DNA from: Lachnospiraceae bacterium
Lineage (GTDB): Bacteria; Bacillota_A; Clostridia; Lachnospirales; Lachnospiraceae
Length of the DNA stretch: 64,000 bases
Assembly (NCBI GenBank): GCA_004556565.1
Contig: SFGN01000001.1
Location: 1 to 64,000, forward strand
Reading direction: 5' to 3'
The stretch's first letter is position 1. Each line of letters starts with the position of its first letter. Below are positions 45,327 to 53,519 of the stretch, one piece after another. Below the pieces are notes generated by a model. That model was given only the letters and a program-made list of their open reading frames with translations, made no database searches and was not told the DNA's origin. Both the position numbers and the translations under genes were made by a program.

Positions 45327-45758
45327 ATGAATCCGAAAACAACTAATGAACTATTAAAAATACTTAATTCAGCAGATACTGTTTCAGAACTTGAAGAGTT
45401 TACAAAAATTGCTGAACAGAATACAGCTATACATTCATTTCCCGAATACATAGCCGACTGTCTTTCCCGAACCGGCAAGTCTCCAAGCCAGCTTATTCAG
45501 GATGCTCAAATCCAGCGAAATTATGGATATCAGATATTAAACGGCACGAAAAATCCTGGCAGGGACAAAGTAATTGCCCTCTGCCTTGCGCTTTCCCTGT
45601 CTCTTCCGGAAGTACAGCGCGCCCTTACTCTCGCCAATGAAGCCGTACTCTATCCAAAAATCAGGCGGGATTCTGTTCTTATTTTCTGTATCAACAAACA
45701 TCTGTCCGTTCTGGATACCAATGATTTGCTTTATCATATAAACGAAAAACTTTTATAA
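45327..45758 (+). CDS. Cro/C1-like HTH protein divergent from the Ser/Thr kinase
   Basis: A 143-residue protein whose middle (about 45-100) fits an XRE-like helix-turn-helix: FPEYIADCLSRTGKSPSQLIQDAQIQRNYGYQILNGTKNPGRDKVIALCLAL. The C-terminal part (LTLANEAVLYPKIRRDSVLIFCINKHLSV) recurs in clostridial HTH proteins encoded beside protein kinases. It is a likely regulator or phosphorylation target of the divergent kinase, by context only. Ends before a hairpin terminator at 45807. Confidence 0.8.
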   Translation: MNPKTTNELLKILNSADTVSELEEFTKIAEQNTAIHSFPEYIADCLSRTGKSPSQLIQDAQIQRNYGYQILNGTKNPGRDKVIALCLALSLSLPEVQRALTLANEAVLYPKIRRDSVLIFCINKHLSVLDTNDLLYHINEKLL

Positions 45759-45806
45759 TCTTACACAGCAGATTAATCAAAAATGGGGGTTTCGTCTATG
45801 ATGAAG

Positions 45807-45840
45807 AAAAGCTGCCAAAGGCAGCTTTTCCTTATTTTTT
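45807..45840 (+). terminator. Terminator of the HTH gene
   Basis: AAAAGCTGCC (45807-45816) and GGCAGCTTTT (45820-45829) with a 3-base loop, then CCTTATTTTTTC on the plus strand. The T-run overlaps the 3' end of the converging flavin reductase-like gene. Confidence 0.8.
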
Positions 45841-46416
45841 CTTTTTTCTCTTTTTCTTCTTCACACTGTATCCGAACGTTCCGATTGTTTTCCCAAGTCC
45901 CAGATATTCTCCGTGGGAATATGCCAGCAGTCCTGTACTGTTCAGTTCAAATTTGTTCTGCTCATTCATATAGGCCTCATCAGCATGCACCGCAGTTACT
46001 TCCGCGAGAAACATATGATGGCTTCCAAGTTCACGCACTTCCGTAACTTTGCATTCAATATTGACCGGAGATTCCTCAATAATCGGTGCATACTTAAGAG
46101 TTTCTGCTTTTCCCTGGTGGAGACCGGTATCTCTCCACTTATCAACATCTCTTCCTGATTTTACGCCGCAGTAATCTGTCGCATACGCCAGTGTTTCTGT
46201 CGTCAGATTAATTACAAATTCTCCGCTCTCTTTAATCATTTGATAGGAATATCTCTGCGGTCTGACCGAAATATAAACCATAGCCGGATTGGTACAGACT
46301 GTCCCCGTCCACGCAACCGTAATAATATTTGTTTCGCCGGAAGCATTGCCGGCACTGACCATAACAGCAGGCAGAGGATACAGCATATTTCCCGCCTTCC
46401 ATATTTGTTTTCCCAT
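45832..46416 (-). CDS. Flavin reductase-like (flavoredoxin-type) FMN-binding protein
   Basis: The 194-residue protein has the split-barrel flavin-binding pattern NIITVAWTGTVCTNPAMVYISVRPQRYSY and FVINLTTETLAYATDYCG, typical of the DIM6/NTAB flavoredoxin group that uses FMN for electron transfer or reduction. The tail ends in a run of lysines and one arginine (KKKKRKKKK), unusual for the family and partly encoded in the terminator's T-run. ATG follows GGAG. Single gene after ppaC, in the same direction. Confidence 0.9.
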   Translation of the reverse strand: MGKQIWKAGNMLYPLPAVMVSAGNASGETNIITVAWTGTVCTNPAMVYISVRPQRYSYQMIKESGEFVINLTTETLAYATDYCGVKSGRDVDKWRDTGLHQGKAETLKYAPIIEESPVNIECKVTEVRELGSHHMFLAEVTAVHADEAYMNEQNKFELNSTGLLAYSHGEYLGLGKTIGTFGYSVKKKKRKKKK

Positions 46417-46466
46417 AATATTTCAGCTCCTGATTTATATTCTTTTCATTCTGCCTGATTATACAG

Positions 46467-46552
46467 ACTCAAAAATGGTCCACCGGACCATTTTCTCATA
46501 TGCATGGCAACTCAAAAAAGGTCCACTGGACCATTTTCTCATATGCTTGACA
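46467..46552 (-). terminator. Tandemly duplicated terminator after ppaC
   Basis: Two adjacent 43-bp units (46467-46509 and 46510-46552) differ at a few positions. Each has a GGTCC-ACC/ACT-GGACC stem extended by A/T arms and, on the minus strand, a T-run (TTTTTTGAG or ATTTTTGAG). The same core recurs in the terminator at 49369. Confidence 0.82.
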
Positions 46553-46611
46553 ACTAAATGCAGATACAGATGCAGCATAACTGTATCTGTATCTCTGATA
46601 TGTATTTTATA

Positions 46612-48258
46612 CTACTGCTGCAGATCTGCCACCAGTGCCGGAACGAGCTGTTTCTTTCTGGAGACAACTCCGTCAAGAAGAAGCCGCTCCGCATCTTCAT
46701 CCAGACCATACGCTTCAACCACTGTTTCCTTTGCTCCCGGACCGCAGCACAGAAGTTCTGTGGACTCAGTGATAATATTCGTCAGCATAAAGAAAATCAT
46801 GTCCAATCCATTTGTTCTTCTCGACAATTCCATCTGCGGAAGTATTTTATCTCTGATTTCCTGAAGTTCTTCCTTACTCATTGAATTAATCTGTCCGACT
46901 CCGAATACGATATCGTTTACGTGAAACTGCTTAAAATCAAGGAAAAGAACTTCTTCCGCAGTCTTTCCTTTCAGATTACTTCCTGCACGGAACATAGCCT
47001 GCGCAAGTATGTCAATCTCTATCCCGGCGATTTTGGCAAGATTTTTAGCCGTAGCCTCATCCAGAGGCGTACAGGTAGGGGAACGGAACATCAGTGTATC
47101 TGAAATGATCGCGGAACAAAGCAGTCCGGCTATCGTCGGAGAAACCTCCACATTATTTTCCTGGTACATCTGATAAATGATTGTCGCCGTACATCCGACA
47201 GGCTGATTACGGAAAAATACCGGCCCTATTGTCTCAATACTGCTTAATCGGTGATGATCAATAATCTCCAGCACTTCCGCCTGTCCGATTCCCTCCACTG
47301 CCTGATTCTTTTCATTATGGTCTACAAGGATAACTTTTTTCTTTCTGCTGTTCAAAATGCGGCGGCTTGTGATAAATCCGATAAAATTACCTGCGTTATC
47401 CAAAATAGGATACTCACGGAATCTCTTTTTACTCATAACTTCCCTGACATCATCCACGTAATCTTTCATTTTAAAAGTAATGAGATGATCCCTTGTCATA
47501 AAATGCTTCACAGGAATGCTCTGATTAATTAATCTGGCAACTGTAAAAGTATCGTGCGGAGAAGAGATTACTACAATTTCCTTCTCTCTCGCCTGCTGCA
47601 AGACATCTTCCGACACATTTGCCCCGGCACATACTACCATGCAACCCACATTCAGGTCGATTGCCATCTGCTGGGCAGCCGGACGGTCACTTAAAATCAC
47701 CAGATCATCTTTCTGGACAAATTTTTCCATATACTCACAGCTAGACGCAACAACTCCGACTTTACCGCTTGTAAGATAGCTGTGTTCATTGCCGATGATT
47801 ACTTTTCCGTCGATTGCGGCTGCAATATTCCTGTATTGTGTCTTTGCCTGAGACAAAATCGAACTGTCATGCACTCCCATATATGACATGGCAATATCAC
47901 CGATTGTGATCAGTCCTTCCAGTTTTCCGTCTCGCACCACCGGCATGGTATGCAGATTCTCTTCTTTCATTCTTGCCCACGCTTTTTTGATAGATTCAGA
48001 ACCGCTCATCCCTTCTACTTTTCTGAAATCGACATCCTTAACCTGTACCCTCAAGTCCATAATCAACGCCGGGGCCTGTACTCCAAAATATTCCAGCACA
48101 TACTGCGTCTCTTCATTGAGCTGACCTGCCCTTCTCGGTGAATGCTCCACACCTGTGATCTTTGTCTTCAAAGCCGCATATGCAATTGCCGAACATATTG
48201 AGTCCGTGTCTGGATTCCTGTGGCCTACTACATATACTTTCTCATTTCCCTGCTCCAT
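46612..48258 (-). CDS. ppaC: Manganese-dependent inorganic pyrophosphatase with CBS-DRTGG-CBS insert
   Basis: This family II pyrophosphatase splits PPi to phosphate. The 548-residue protein has DHH-type metal motifs GHRNPDTDSICSA and LVDHNEK, plus EIIDHHRL, then the DHHA2 end SRRTNGLDMIFFMLTNI. Between them lies a regulatory insert with two CBS halves (about 70-125 and 250-300) flanking a DRTGG domain, as in clostridial enzymes controlled by adenine nucleotides and diadenosine polyphosphates. The leader ahead of it is about 150 bases and structured. Confidence 0.95.
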   Translation of the reverse strand: MEQGNEKVYVVGHRNPDTDSICSAIAYAALKTKITGVEHSPRRAGQLNEETQYVLEYFGVQAPALIMDLRVQVKDVDFRKVEGMSGSESIKKAWARMKEENLHTMPVVRDGKLEGLITIGDIAMSYMGVHDSSILSQAKTQYRNIAAAIDGKVIIGNEHSYLTSGKVGVVASSCEYMEKFVQKDDLVILSDRPAAQQMAIDLNVGCMVVCAGANVSEDVLQQAREKEIVVISSPHDTFTVARLINQSIPVKHFMTRDHLITFKMKDYVDDVREVMSKKRFREYPILDNAGNFIGFITSRRILNSRKKKVILVDHNEKNQAVEGIGQAEVLEIIDHHRLSSIETIGPVFFRNQPVGCTATIIYQMYQENNVEVSPTIAGLLCSAIISDTLMFRSPTCTPLDEATAKNLAKIAGIEIDILAQAMFRAGSNLKGKTAEEVLFLDFKQFHVNDIVFGVGQINSMSKEELQEIRDKILPQMELSRRTNGLDMIFFMLTNIITESTELLCCGPGAKETVVEAYGLDEDAERLLLDGVVSRKKQLVPALVADLQQ

Positions 48259-48441
48259 ATTTACACCTCTTCATATACCTTTTCCCCTGTTGAAGTTTAC
48301 ACTTCTTTACCGAAACAGACTTTCTTGATCCGCCCAGTCCTTGCCTATTGAAAGCCTGTCCGATACCACAACCTTCCCTATCGGGAATCTCACGGTATCT
48401 TTATTTATTATTATAGTACTAGATTGCCATTTTTTTGTAAA
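48259..48441 (-). promoter_or_regulatory. ppaC promoter and structured leader
   Basis: On the minus strand TTTACA (48441-48436) and TACTAT (48418-48413) have a 17-bp spacer, giving a leader of about 145 bases. It can form GATACC/GGTATC enclosing TTCCC/GGGAA, and then a 9-bp CAGGCTTTC/GAAAGTCTG stem (one G-U). No known riboswitch consensus was recognised; fluoride and manganese classes were considered because of the gene, but their motifs were not found. The rest of the 390-bp gap holds the plus-strand promoter at 48468. Confidence 0.45.
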
Positions 48442-48467
48442 TTCGTCAACACAATTTATAAGATTAG

Positions 48468-48497
48468 TTGTTTTTTTATCAGCCAGTGTGTTATAAT
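48468..48497 (+). promoter_or_regulatory. Promoter of the S1-domain gene
   Basis: TTGTTT (48468-48473) and a perfect TATAAT (48492-48497) with an 18-bp spacer. The leader of about 145 bases includes a short ACAGT/ACTGT stem near its 5' end. Confidence 0.6.
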
Positions 48498-48649
48498 AAT
48501 ACAGTGGCGGCAAACTGTATGCAAAAACGTCGGCCCTGGGGCATGATTTCCCGGATATTTTCGTTTCAGGCAGCTTTTCACAGTTCCGCGTAACAGAAAA
48601 AAATAAAACAAATACCAAAACAAGAGTAAAGAGGAATTGAGGTGCAGCT

Positions 48650-49348
48650 ATGAACGAAGAATTAAGAACAGAAGAATTAACAGAGGCCGCAGAATCGACC
48701 GAAACAATGGCAGACTACGAGGAACATTTTGATGATGCAAACCCCTGGAACAGAGTAGCAGATTATATGGCAAATAAAACGCCTCTTCATGTTGTAGTTG
48801 AAGGCGTTGTAAACGGCGGTGTTATTGTGACTGTCGAGGGTCTTCGCGGTTTTGTTCCGGCATCCAAGCTTTCACTGTCCTATATCGAAGATCTTGAGAC
48901 ATATCTGAATAAAGAAATCGATGTACGCGTTATTGATGTGGACCAGGCATCCAACCGTCTTGTCCTCTCAGCACGTGAAATTTTAAGAGAAAAAGAAAAG
49001 AAAGCCCGCCAGGAGCTGATTAACAGCATCCAGGTAGGCACGGTCCTGGAAGGTACCGTTGAGACACTGCAGAATTACGGTGCATTTATCAAACTTGAAA
49101 ACGGGCTGTCCGGTCTGGTTCACGTTTCTCAGATTTCCAACAAACGGGTGAAAGTTCCGTCAGATGTCCTTAAAGAAGGCGACACAGTCACAGTCAAAGT
49201 TATCGGCGTGAAAGACGGCAAAATCAGCCTGAGCATGAAAGCGCTTGAGACACCTGTCGAAGAAGAAGTCCCTGAGAAGGTTGTAATTCCTAAGAGCGAA
49301 AAAATCAGCACAAGCCTTGGCGATTTATTAAAAAACATTAAACTGTAA
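48650..49348 (+). CDS. S1 RNA-binding domain protein (two S1 domains)
   Basis: The 232-residue protein has an acidic N-terminus (EELRTEELTEAAESTETMADYEEHFDD) and two S1 OB-folds: HVVVEGVVNGGVIVTVEGLRGFVPASKL (about 45-115) and GTVLEGTVETLQNYGAFIKLENGLSGLVHVSQI (about 128-200). It resembles the short S1-like proteins of clostridia that may stand in for ribosomal protein S1. RNA binding is well supported, the role in translation is inference. Ends at a strong terminator. Confidence 0.9.
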   Translation: MNEELRTEELTEAAESTETMADYEEHFDDANPWNRVADYMANKTPLHVVVEGVVNGGVIVTVEGLRGFVPASKLSLSYIEDLETYLNKEIDVRVIDVDQASNRLVLSAREILREKEKKARQELINSIQVGTVLEGTVETLQNYGAFIKLENGLSGLVHVSQISNKRVKVPSDVLKEGDTVTVKVIGVKDGKISLSMKALETPVEEEVPEKVVIPKSEKISTSLGDLLKNIKL

Positions 49349-49368
49349 AATCATAAAAATCAATATGT

Positions 49369-49404
49369 CACTCAAAAAAAGGTCCACCGGACCTTTTTTG
49401 AGTG
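49369..49404. terminator. Bidirectional terminator, S1-domain gene and phosphoesterase gene
   Basis: CACTCAAAAAAAGGTCC (49369-49385) pairs with GGACCTTTTTTGAGTG (49389-49404). The symmetric A and T runs serve both converging genes. The core is identical to one of the tandem units after ppaC. Confidence 0.88.
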
Positions 49405-49406
49405 CT

Positions 49407-50027
49407 CTAATATACATGTGCCCCCGGATTGTCATCTTCAAAATCAAACACACATCTTTCATATGCATTAATCACATGCGTTCCCCCTAATTTATCATAG
49501 CGGGGATGCTTTCTCCCGTAAGAAAGATGCACATGCCCATGAATGAAATATTTCGGATGATATTTCTCAATAAGTTCGAGAAACGTGCGGAACCCCCGGT
49601 GGGGAAGATCTTTCCCGTCATTCAGCTCCAGGGCGGGGGCATGCGTCACAAGAATATCAAATCCTTTCTTCCTTTTCAACTGAAACCAGAGCTTCCATGT
49701 CCGGACCTTCATCTCCCATTCTGTATATTGATGCTCACCTTCACTGTAGCGCATAGAGCCGCCAAGGCCCAGAATCCTGACTCCTTCATGCACATAGATT
49801 TTATCTTCGATAGAAATACATCCGTCCGGCGGAATTTTGTTGTATCGATCATCGTGGTTTCCGTGGACATACAGAACCGGGGCTGTCGTAAATGTTGCGA
49901 GAAAGGACAGATATCTCGGATCCAGATCACCGCAGGAAATAATAAGGTCGATTCCTTCTAACTTGCTTTTTTCAAAAAAATCCCACAGATATCTGGATTC
50001 TTCATCTGAAATCGCTAAAATTCTCAT
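49407..50027 (-). CDS. Calcineurin-like metallophosphoesterase
   Basis: The 206-residue protein has metal-binding motifs ISDEES (DxE in place of the usual DxH), ISCGDLDP, VHGNHDD, LVTHAPAL and FIHGHVHLSYG. The change at the first motif is seen in some clostridial members. Substrate unknown; nucleotide or phosphodiester hydrolysis is a family inference. It follows the BMP-type gene by 17 bp and is probably cotranscribed. Confidence 0.9.
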   Translation of the reverse strand: MRILAISDEESRYLWDFFEKSKLEGIDLIISCGDLDPRYLSFLATFTTAPVLYVHGNHDDRYNKIPPDGCISIEDKIYVHEGVRILGLGGSMRYSEGEHQYTEWEMKVRTWKLWFQLKRKKGFDILVTHAPALELNDGKDLPHRGFRTFLELIEKYHPKYFIHGHVHLSYGRKHPRYDKLGGTHVINAYERCVFDFEDDNPGAHVY

Positions 50028-50044
50028 TTGTCAGTCTGCCCTTT

Positions 50045-51949
50045 CTATTTCTCAACTCCCTGTTGGTTCGTTACAGGTTTCGCATAATCATATAATTCAT
50101 CCATTTTAGGGATTGTACCGATAATATTATCGACCAGCCAGTCCATCGTCGCAATGCTGTCCGGGGACATGCGTTGGTTTGCTTCATTTTTTACTGTACC
50201 ATTCTGGTCATACATTATGCCGGAAAACAGATAAAAGGATCCGGAGCATATTGTCTGCCGAAGCACTTCAACCAGACGCTTTGTCCCAAGCGGAAGATTT
50301 TTTGAATACAGGACATCCAACACACCTGCAGACATTCCCCACCAGTAGTTGATTGCCTTTTTTTCAGAGGCATTATCATCATATTTCCAAGTACCGTCCA
50401 TAATCGTGCGGATCAACTGTTCATAAAATTTCCCCCAGTGGCGCAGCGGCATGGCAAGGCTTCGGACTGTTCCGTCTTTTTCCACATGGTATAATCCAAA
50501 ATATCCGGATTCATCTTCCGGCACCATCATATCCTTCTCTGATATACAGGAGGGCTGAATACGACGGATCTCATCCGTTATATTACAATCCTTTCTCGAT
50601 GACCATTCCAGATAGACTTTTGAGCGCGGATTGATCATCTTTGCCCCCATTGCAAACGCGTTAATGTTTGAAATTGAGCCGTAAATAGGATAATCGGCAA
50701 TATAAACGATGCGGTCATTTTCTGCCATGGCACCTGCAATCGCTCCCATCAAGAACTTAATTTCATGCATCCTTGTATAGTATGTCCGGATATAGCGATG
50801 TGCAGTATATACGGAGCAATTGAGTATCCTGACTTCCGGATACTGGATCGCCGCCTTCACACTCGCCTGTACAAAAGTAGGTGTCGTTGTAAAAATCAGA
50901 TTACATCCTGCTTTTACTGCTGCAAAAATCAATGTCTCTGCATTCTCTGCCGTACCGTTTTCGTAATATATCGTACTTATTTCATCCGGGAATGTCTGCT
51001 CCAGATGAAGCCTTCCCAGTTCATGAGAGTAAGTCCACCCTGATGATGAGATCGTTTTTTCATAAATAAAGGCGACCTTCAGCTTTTGATTGCCTGAAGG
51101 ATTCAGGAAACCGAACAAAGGCTTTTTTTCCTGATTCGGATTCATATGCAGCGCAACCTCATCATCCTGCTCCAGAAGCGTAAATTCCTCCCAGCTCTTT
51201 GCAACCAGTTCCTTCAATTCCGAAACACTCTTTTTACATAAGATACGGTATCCGTACAATGTGATAAATGCCAGAAATGCGTCTCCCGGTGTGATGGAAA
51301 GCTGCTTTCCTCCTCTGGCTGAGTATTCCTCTGAAAATCTTGCATATAACGAACTGAACTCCCTTTGATCTTCATGACTCCAGACCTCATCAGGTTCTTT
51401 TCCTACAGCTTTCTGAAGCTTTGCAAAATTACCCTCTTCTGAAAACCAGATGTAATTCACCTGAGATACTTCATAAAAATCAAGGAATTCATAATATATT
51501 TTGTTTTCCTTATCCTCTGTCCGTTTTGGTATGATTCTTGTAACATATCCCGCAATGGTAACAGCGTCAAAATATTTCATGACACTGACACGTTTGTTTC
51601 CTTCTTCCACATAAAATTTATTCATATATTCGTATGCTTTTATCGGATCCCGGATTCCTTCCTCCACATGGCTGGTACTTAGTGAAGCCCATTTGTCACT
51701 GAATTCTGTGCCCGCTTTTAAAATAGGCATGAAATTAGATGCAAAAGCAGTACTCCTTCCGGCACTTTTTGTTCCAACAATTTGTTCTGCCGGAATCTGT
51801 ACAAGTCCCAACGATACAGAAGAATATTCTCCCGCCGGCGGAAGAATATCGTCCAGAACCGCCAGTGTGGGCAGCTCACCTTTCATCATGCGGGCCTGAT
51901 AATCCTTTTTTCCCGCTTTTAATGCCTTCTGATAATCTTCTAATCCCAT
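50045..51949 (-). CDS. Cytosolic ParB-like/BMP (PnrA-like) fusion protein
   Basis: The 634-residue protein lacks a signal peptide or lipobox. Residues about 80-150 (EYMNKFYVEEGNKRVSVMKYFDAVTIAGYV) resemble the ParB/Srx-type nucleotide-binding fold. From about residue 290, KLKVAFIYEKTISSSGWTYSHELGRLHLEQTF and LIFTTTPTFVQASVKAAIQYPEVRILNCS match the BMP basic lipoprotein/PnrA nucleoside-binding domain, which is normally extracellular. ATG at 51949 follows GGAGG. A cytosolic nucleoside or ligand sensor is one possibility. No transporter genes lie next to it. Confidence 0.78.
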   Translation of the reverse strand: MGLEDYQKALKAGKKDYQARMMKGELPTLAVLDDILPPAGEYSSVSLGLVQIPAEQIVGTKSAGRSTAFASNFMPILKAGTEFSDKWASLSTSHVEEGIRDPIKAYEYMNKFYVEEGNKRVSVMKYFDAVTIAGYVTRIIPKRTEDKENKIYYEFLDFYEVSQVNYIWFSEEGNFAKLQKAVGKEPDEVWSHEDQREFSSLYARFSEEYSARGGKQLSITPGDAFLAFITLYGYRILCKKSVSELKELVAKSWEEFTLLEQDDEVALHMNPNQEKKPLFGFLNPSGNQKLKVAFIYEKTISSSGWTYSHELGRLHLEQTFPDEISTIYYENGTAENAETLIFAAVKAGCNLIFTTTPTFVQASVKAAIQYPEVRILNCSVYTAHRYIRTYYTRMHEIKFLMGAIAGAMAENDRIVYIADYPIYGSISNINAFAMGAKMINPRSKVYLEWSSRKDCNITDEIRRIQPSCISEKDMMVPEDESGYFGLYHVEKDGTVRSLAMPLRHWGKFYEQLIRTIMDGTWKYDDNASEKKAINYWWGMSAGVLDVLYSKNLPLGTKRLVEVLRQTICSGSFYLFSGIMYDQNGTVKNEANQRMSPDSIATMDWLVDNIIGTIPKMDELYDYAKPVTNQQGVEK

Positions 51950-52039
51950 AGCAGCCTCCAATCCATATATCTGCAATGACTAATCTCCATATAGGTTCTG
52001 CATGATTATATGACGGTACTCTAAAAAAATCAAGTAAAT

Positions 52040-52085
52040 AATCCGCAGTATCTTTCATGATTCAAGACACTGCGGATTAAATTTT
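52040..52085 (-). terminator. Terminator of the ADH-mini-protein operon
   Basis: AATCCGCAGT (52040-52049) and ACTGCGGATT (52069-52078) form a 10-bp stem; on the minus strand ATTTACTTGATTTTTTT follows. Confidence 0.75.
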
Positions 52086-52111
52086 ATTGTATTATTTTCA
52101 TGATGCAGGAT

Positions 52112-52270
52112 TTAAGACTTACTGTCCCGGCCTCTGCAGCTTCCCCCGCAGGCACCGCAGCCATCACTGCAATGGCATGTCTTTCCATTCTTTTTATCCT
52201 GGATCATTCCACGGATAACCAATACTACGGCAACAACAATTATGCCGCCTGCAATCAACGTTCCCATCAT
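52112..52270 (-). CDS. FeoB-associated Cys-rich membrane protein
   Basis: A 52-residue gene read by eye. It starts MMGTLIAGGIIVVAVV, with one membrane segment (about 4-19), then a basic stretch and a cysteine cluster CHCSDGCGACGGSC with six cysteines. This is the layout of the small proteins normally encoded after feoB. AGGA precedes the ATG by about seven bases and the gene starts eight bases after the alcohol dehydrogenase stop. No feoA or feoB is nearby, so a role in iron handling for the dehydrogenase or as a stray paralogue is inference. Confidence 0.8.
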   Translation of the reverse strand: MMGTLIAGGIIVVAVVLVIRGMIQDKKNGKTCHCSDGCGACGGSCRGRDSKS

Positions 52271-52278
52271 GAATCTTC

Positions 52279-53427
52279 CTATAACAGACTCTTATAAAGT
52301 GCTGTAATGTCTTCTACACTTGTTTCCTTCGGGTTGCCCGGCCTGCAGGCATCATCATATGCAGACTGTGCAAGGAACGGGATATCTTCTTCTTTTACGA
52401 TATCCTTCAGGTCTTTCGGGATCCCTACATCCTCAGAAAGCTTTCTGACCGCATCGACTGCTGCTTTCCTGTATTCTTCCTGCGTCATGGATTCAGTTCC
52501 TTCCATGCCCATAGCTTTTGCAATATATTTGTATTTATCACCTGTTGCTTCCGCATTATATTCCATAACAGTCGGAAGAATAATTGCATTTGCGATGCCG
52601 TGCGGGGTGTCATAAAGTGCGCCAAGCGGATGAGCCATTGAGTGTACGATGCCAAGTCCTACATTAGAAAATCCCATACCTGCAACATACTGTCCAAGCG
52701 CCATGTCCTCTCTGCCTTTCGGGTCGTTCTCCACTGCGGCTCTTAAGGAGCGTGAAATAATTTCAATTGCTTTCAGATGGAACATGTCTGAAAGTTCCCA
52801 TGCTCCTGCTGTTATGTATCCTTCGATTGCATGTGTCAGTGCATCCATACCGGTAGCGGCTGTCAGGCCTTTCGGCATAGATGCCATCATATCCGGATCA
52901 ACAAAAGCTATTACAGGAATGTCCTTCGGGTCTACGCAAACCATCTTGCGGTTCTTCTCCACATCTGTGATTACATAGTTGATTGTAACTTCCGCGGCTG
53001 TACCTGCCGTAGTCGGTACTGCAAAAATCGGCACACTCTTATTTTTTGTCGGTGCAACGCCTTCCAGACTTCTGACATCCTCAAAATCCGGATTTGCAAT
53101 TATAATACCGATTGCTTTTGCGGTATCCATAGAAGAACCGCCTCCTATAGCGATCAGATAATCTGCTCCGGATACCTTAAATGCTTTCACGCCTGTCTGC
53201 ACATTTTCAATTGTCGGGTTTGGTTTGATTTCGGAATACACTTCGTAAATAAGTCCTGCTTCGTCCAAAACGTCCAGAACTTTCTTTGTCACGCCGAACT
53301 TGATCAGGTCAGGGTCAGAACATACGAATGCTTTTGTGAACCCTCTTCCCTTCGCTTCATCTGCGATTGCTGCGATTGCGCCTTTTCCATGATAGGATGT
53401 TTCATTTAATACAAATCTGTTTGCCAT
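52279..53427 (-). CDS. Iron-containing alcohol dehydrogenase (FucO-like)
   Basis: The 382-residue group III dehydrogenase shows the NAD-binding GGGSSMDTAKAIG, PTTAGTAAEVTINYVIT, the iron-ligand regions GMDALTHAIEGYI and VHSMAHPLGALYDTPHG. It resembles lactaldehyde reductase/1,3-propanediol-type enzymes that interconvert short alcohols and aldehydes with NAD(H). ATG at 53427 follows AAGGAG; the longer frame upstream overlaps the promoter region. Preceded by a CsoR/FrmR-type repressor gene (92 bp), which may control it. Confidence 0.95.
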   Translation of the reverse strand: MANRFVLNETSYHGKGAIAAIADEAKGRGFTKAFVCSDPDLIKFGVTKKVLDVLDEAGLIYEVYSEIKPNPTIENVQTGVKAFKVSGADYLIAIGGGSSMDTAKAIGIIIANPDFEDVRSLEGVAPTKNKSVPIFAVPTTAGTAAEVTINYVITDVEKNRKMVCVDPKDIPVIAFVDPDMMASMPKGLTAATGMDALTHAIEGYITAGAWELSDMFHLKAIEIISRSLRAAVENDPKGREDMALGQYVAGMGFSNVGLGIVHSMAHPLGALYDTPHGIANAIILPTVMEYNAEATGDKYKYIAKAMGMEGTESMTQEEYRKAAVDAVRKLSEDVGIPKDLKDIVKEEDIPFLAQSAYDDACRPGNPKETSVEDITALYKSLL

Positions 53428-53519
53428 ATGTTTCGTCTCCTTTTCACGAAAGATTTTGTTTGGCTTTATTTTAGCACAGTAAAACAGGGAAAACAATGCA
53501 TTTTCCTCTACTTTCATTG

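Noticed and set aside
48307..48618. 103-codon minus-strand frame upstream of ppaC
   Set aside because: It overlaps the ppaC promoter and leader and the promoter of the S1-domain gene, and the protein shows no family features.
51900..52058. Alternative upstream start for the BMP-type protein
   Set aside because: Codons before 51949 have no ribosome binding site, while TTGGAGG sits properly before the ATG at 51949; the upstream residues do not form a signal peptide.
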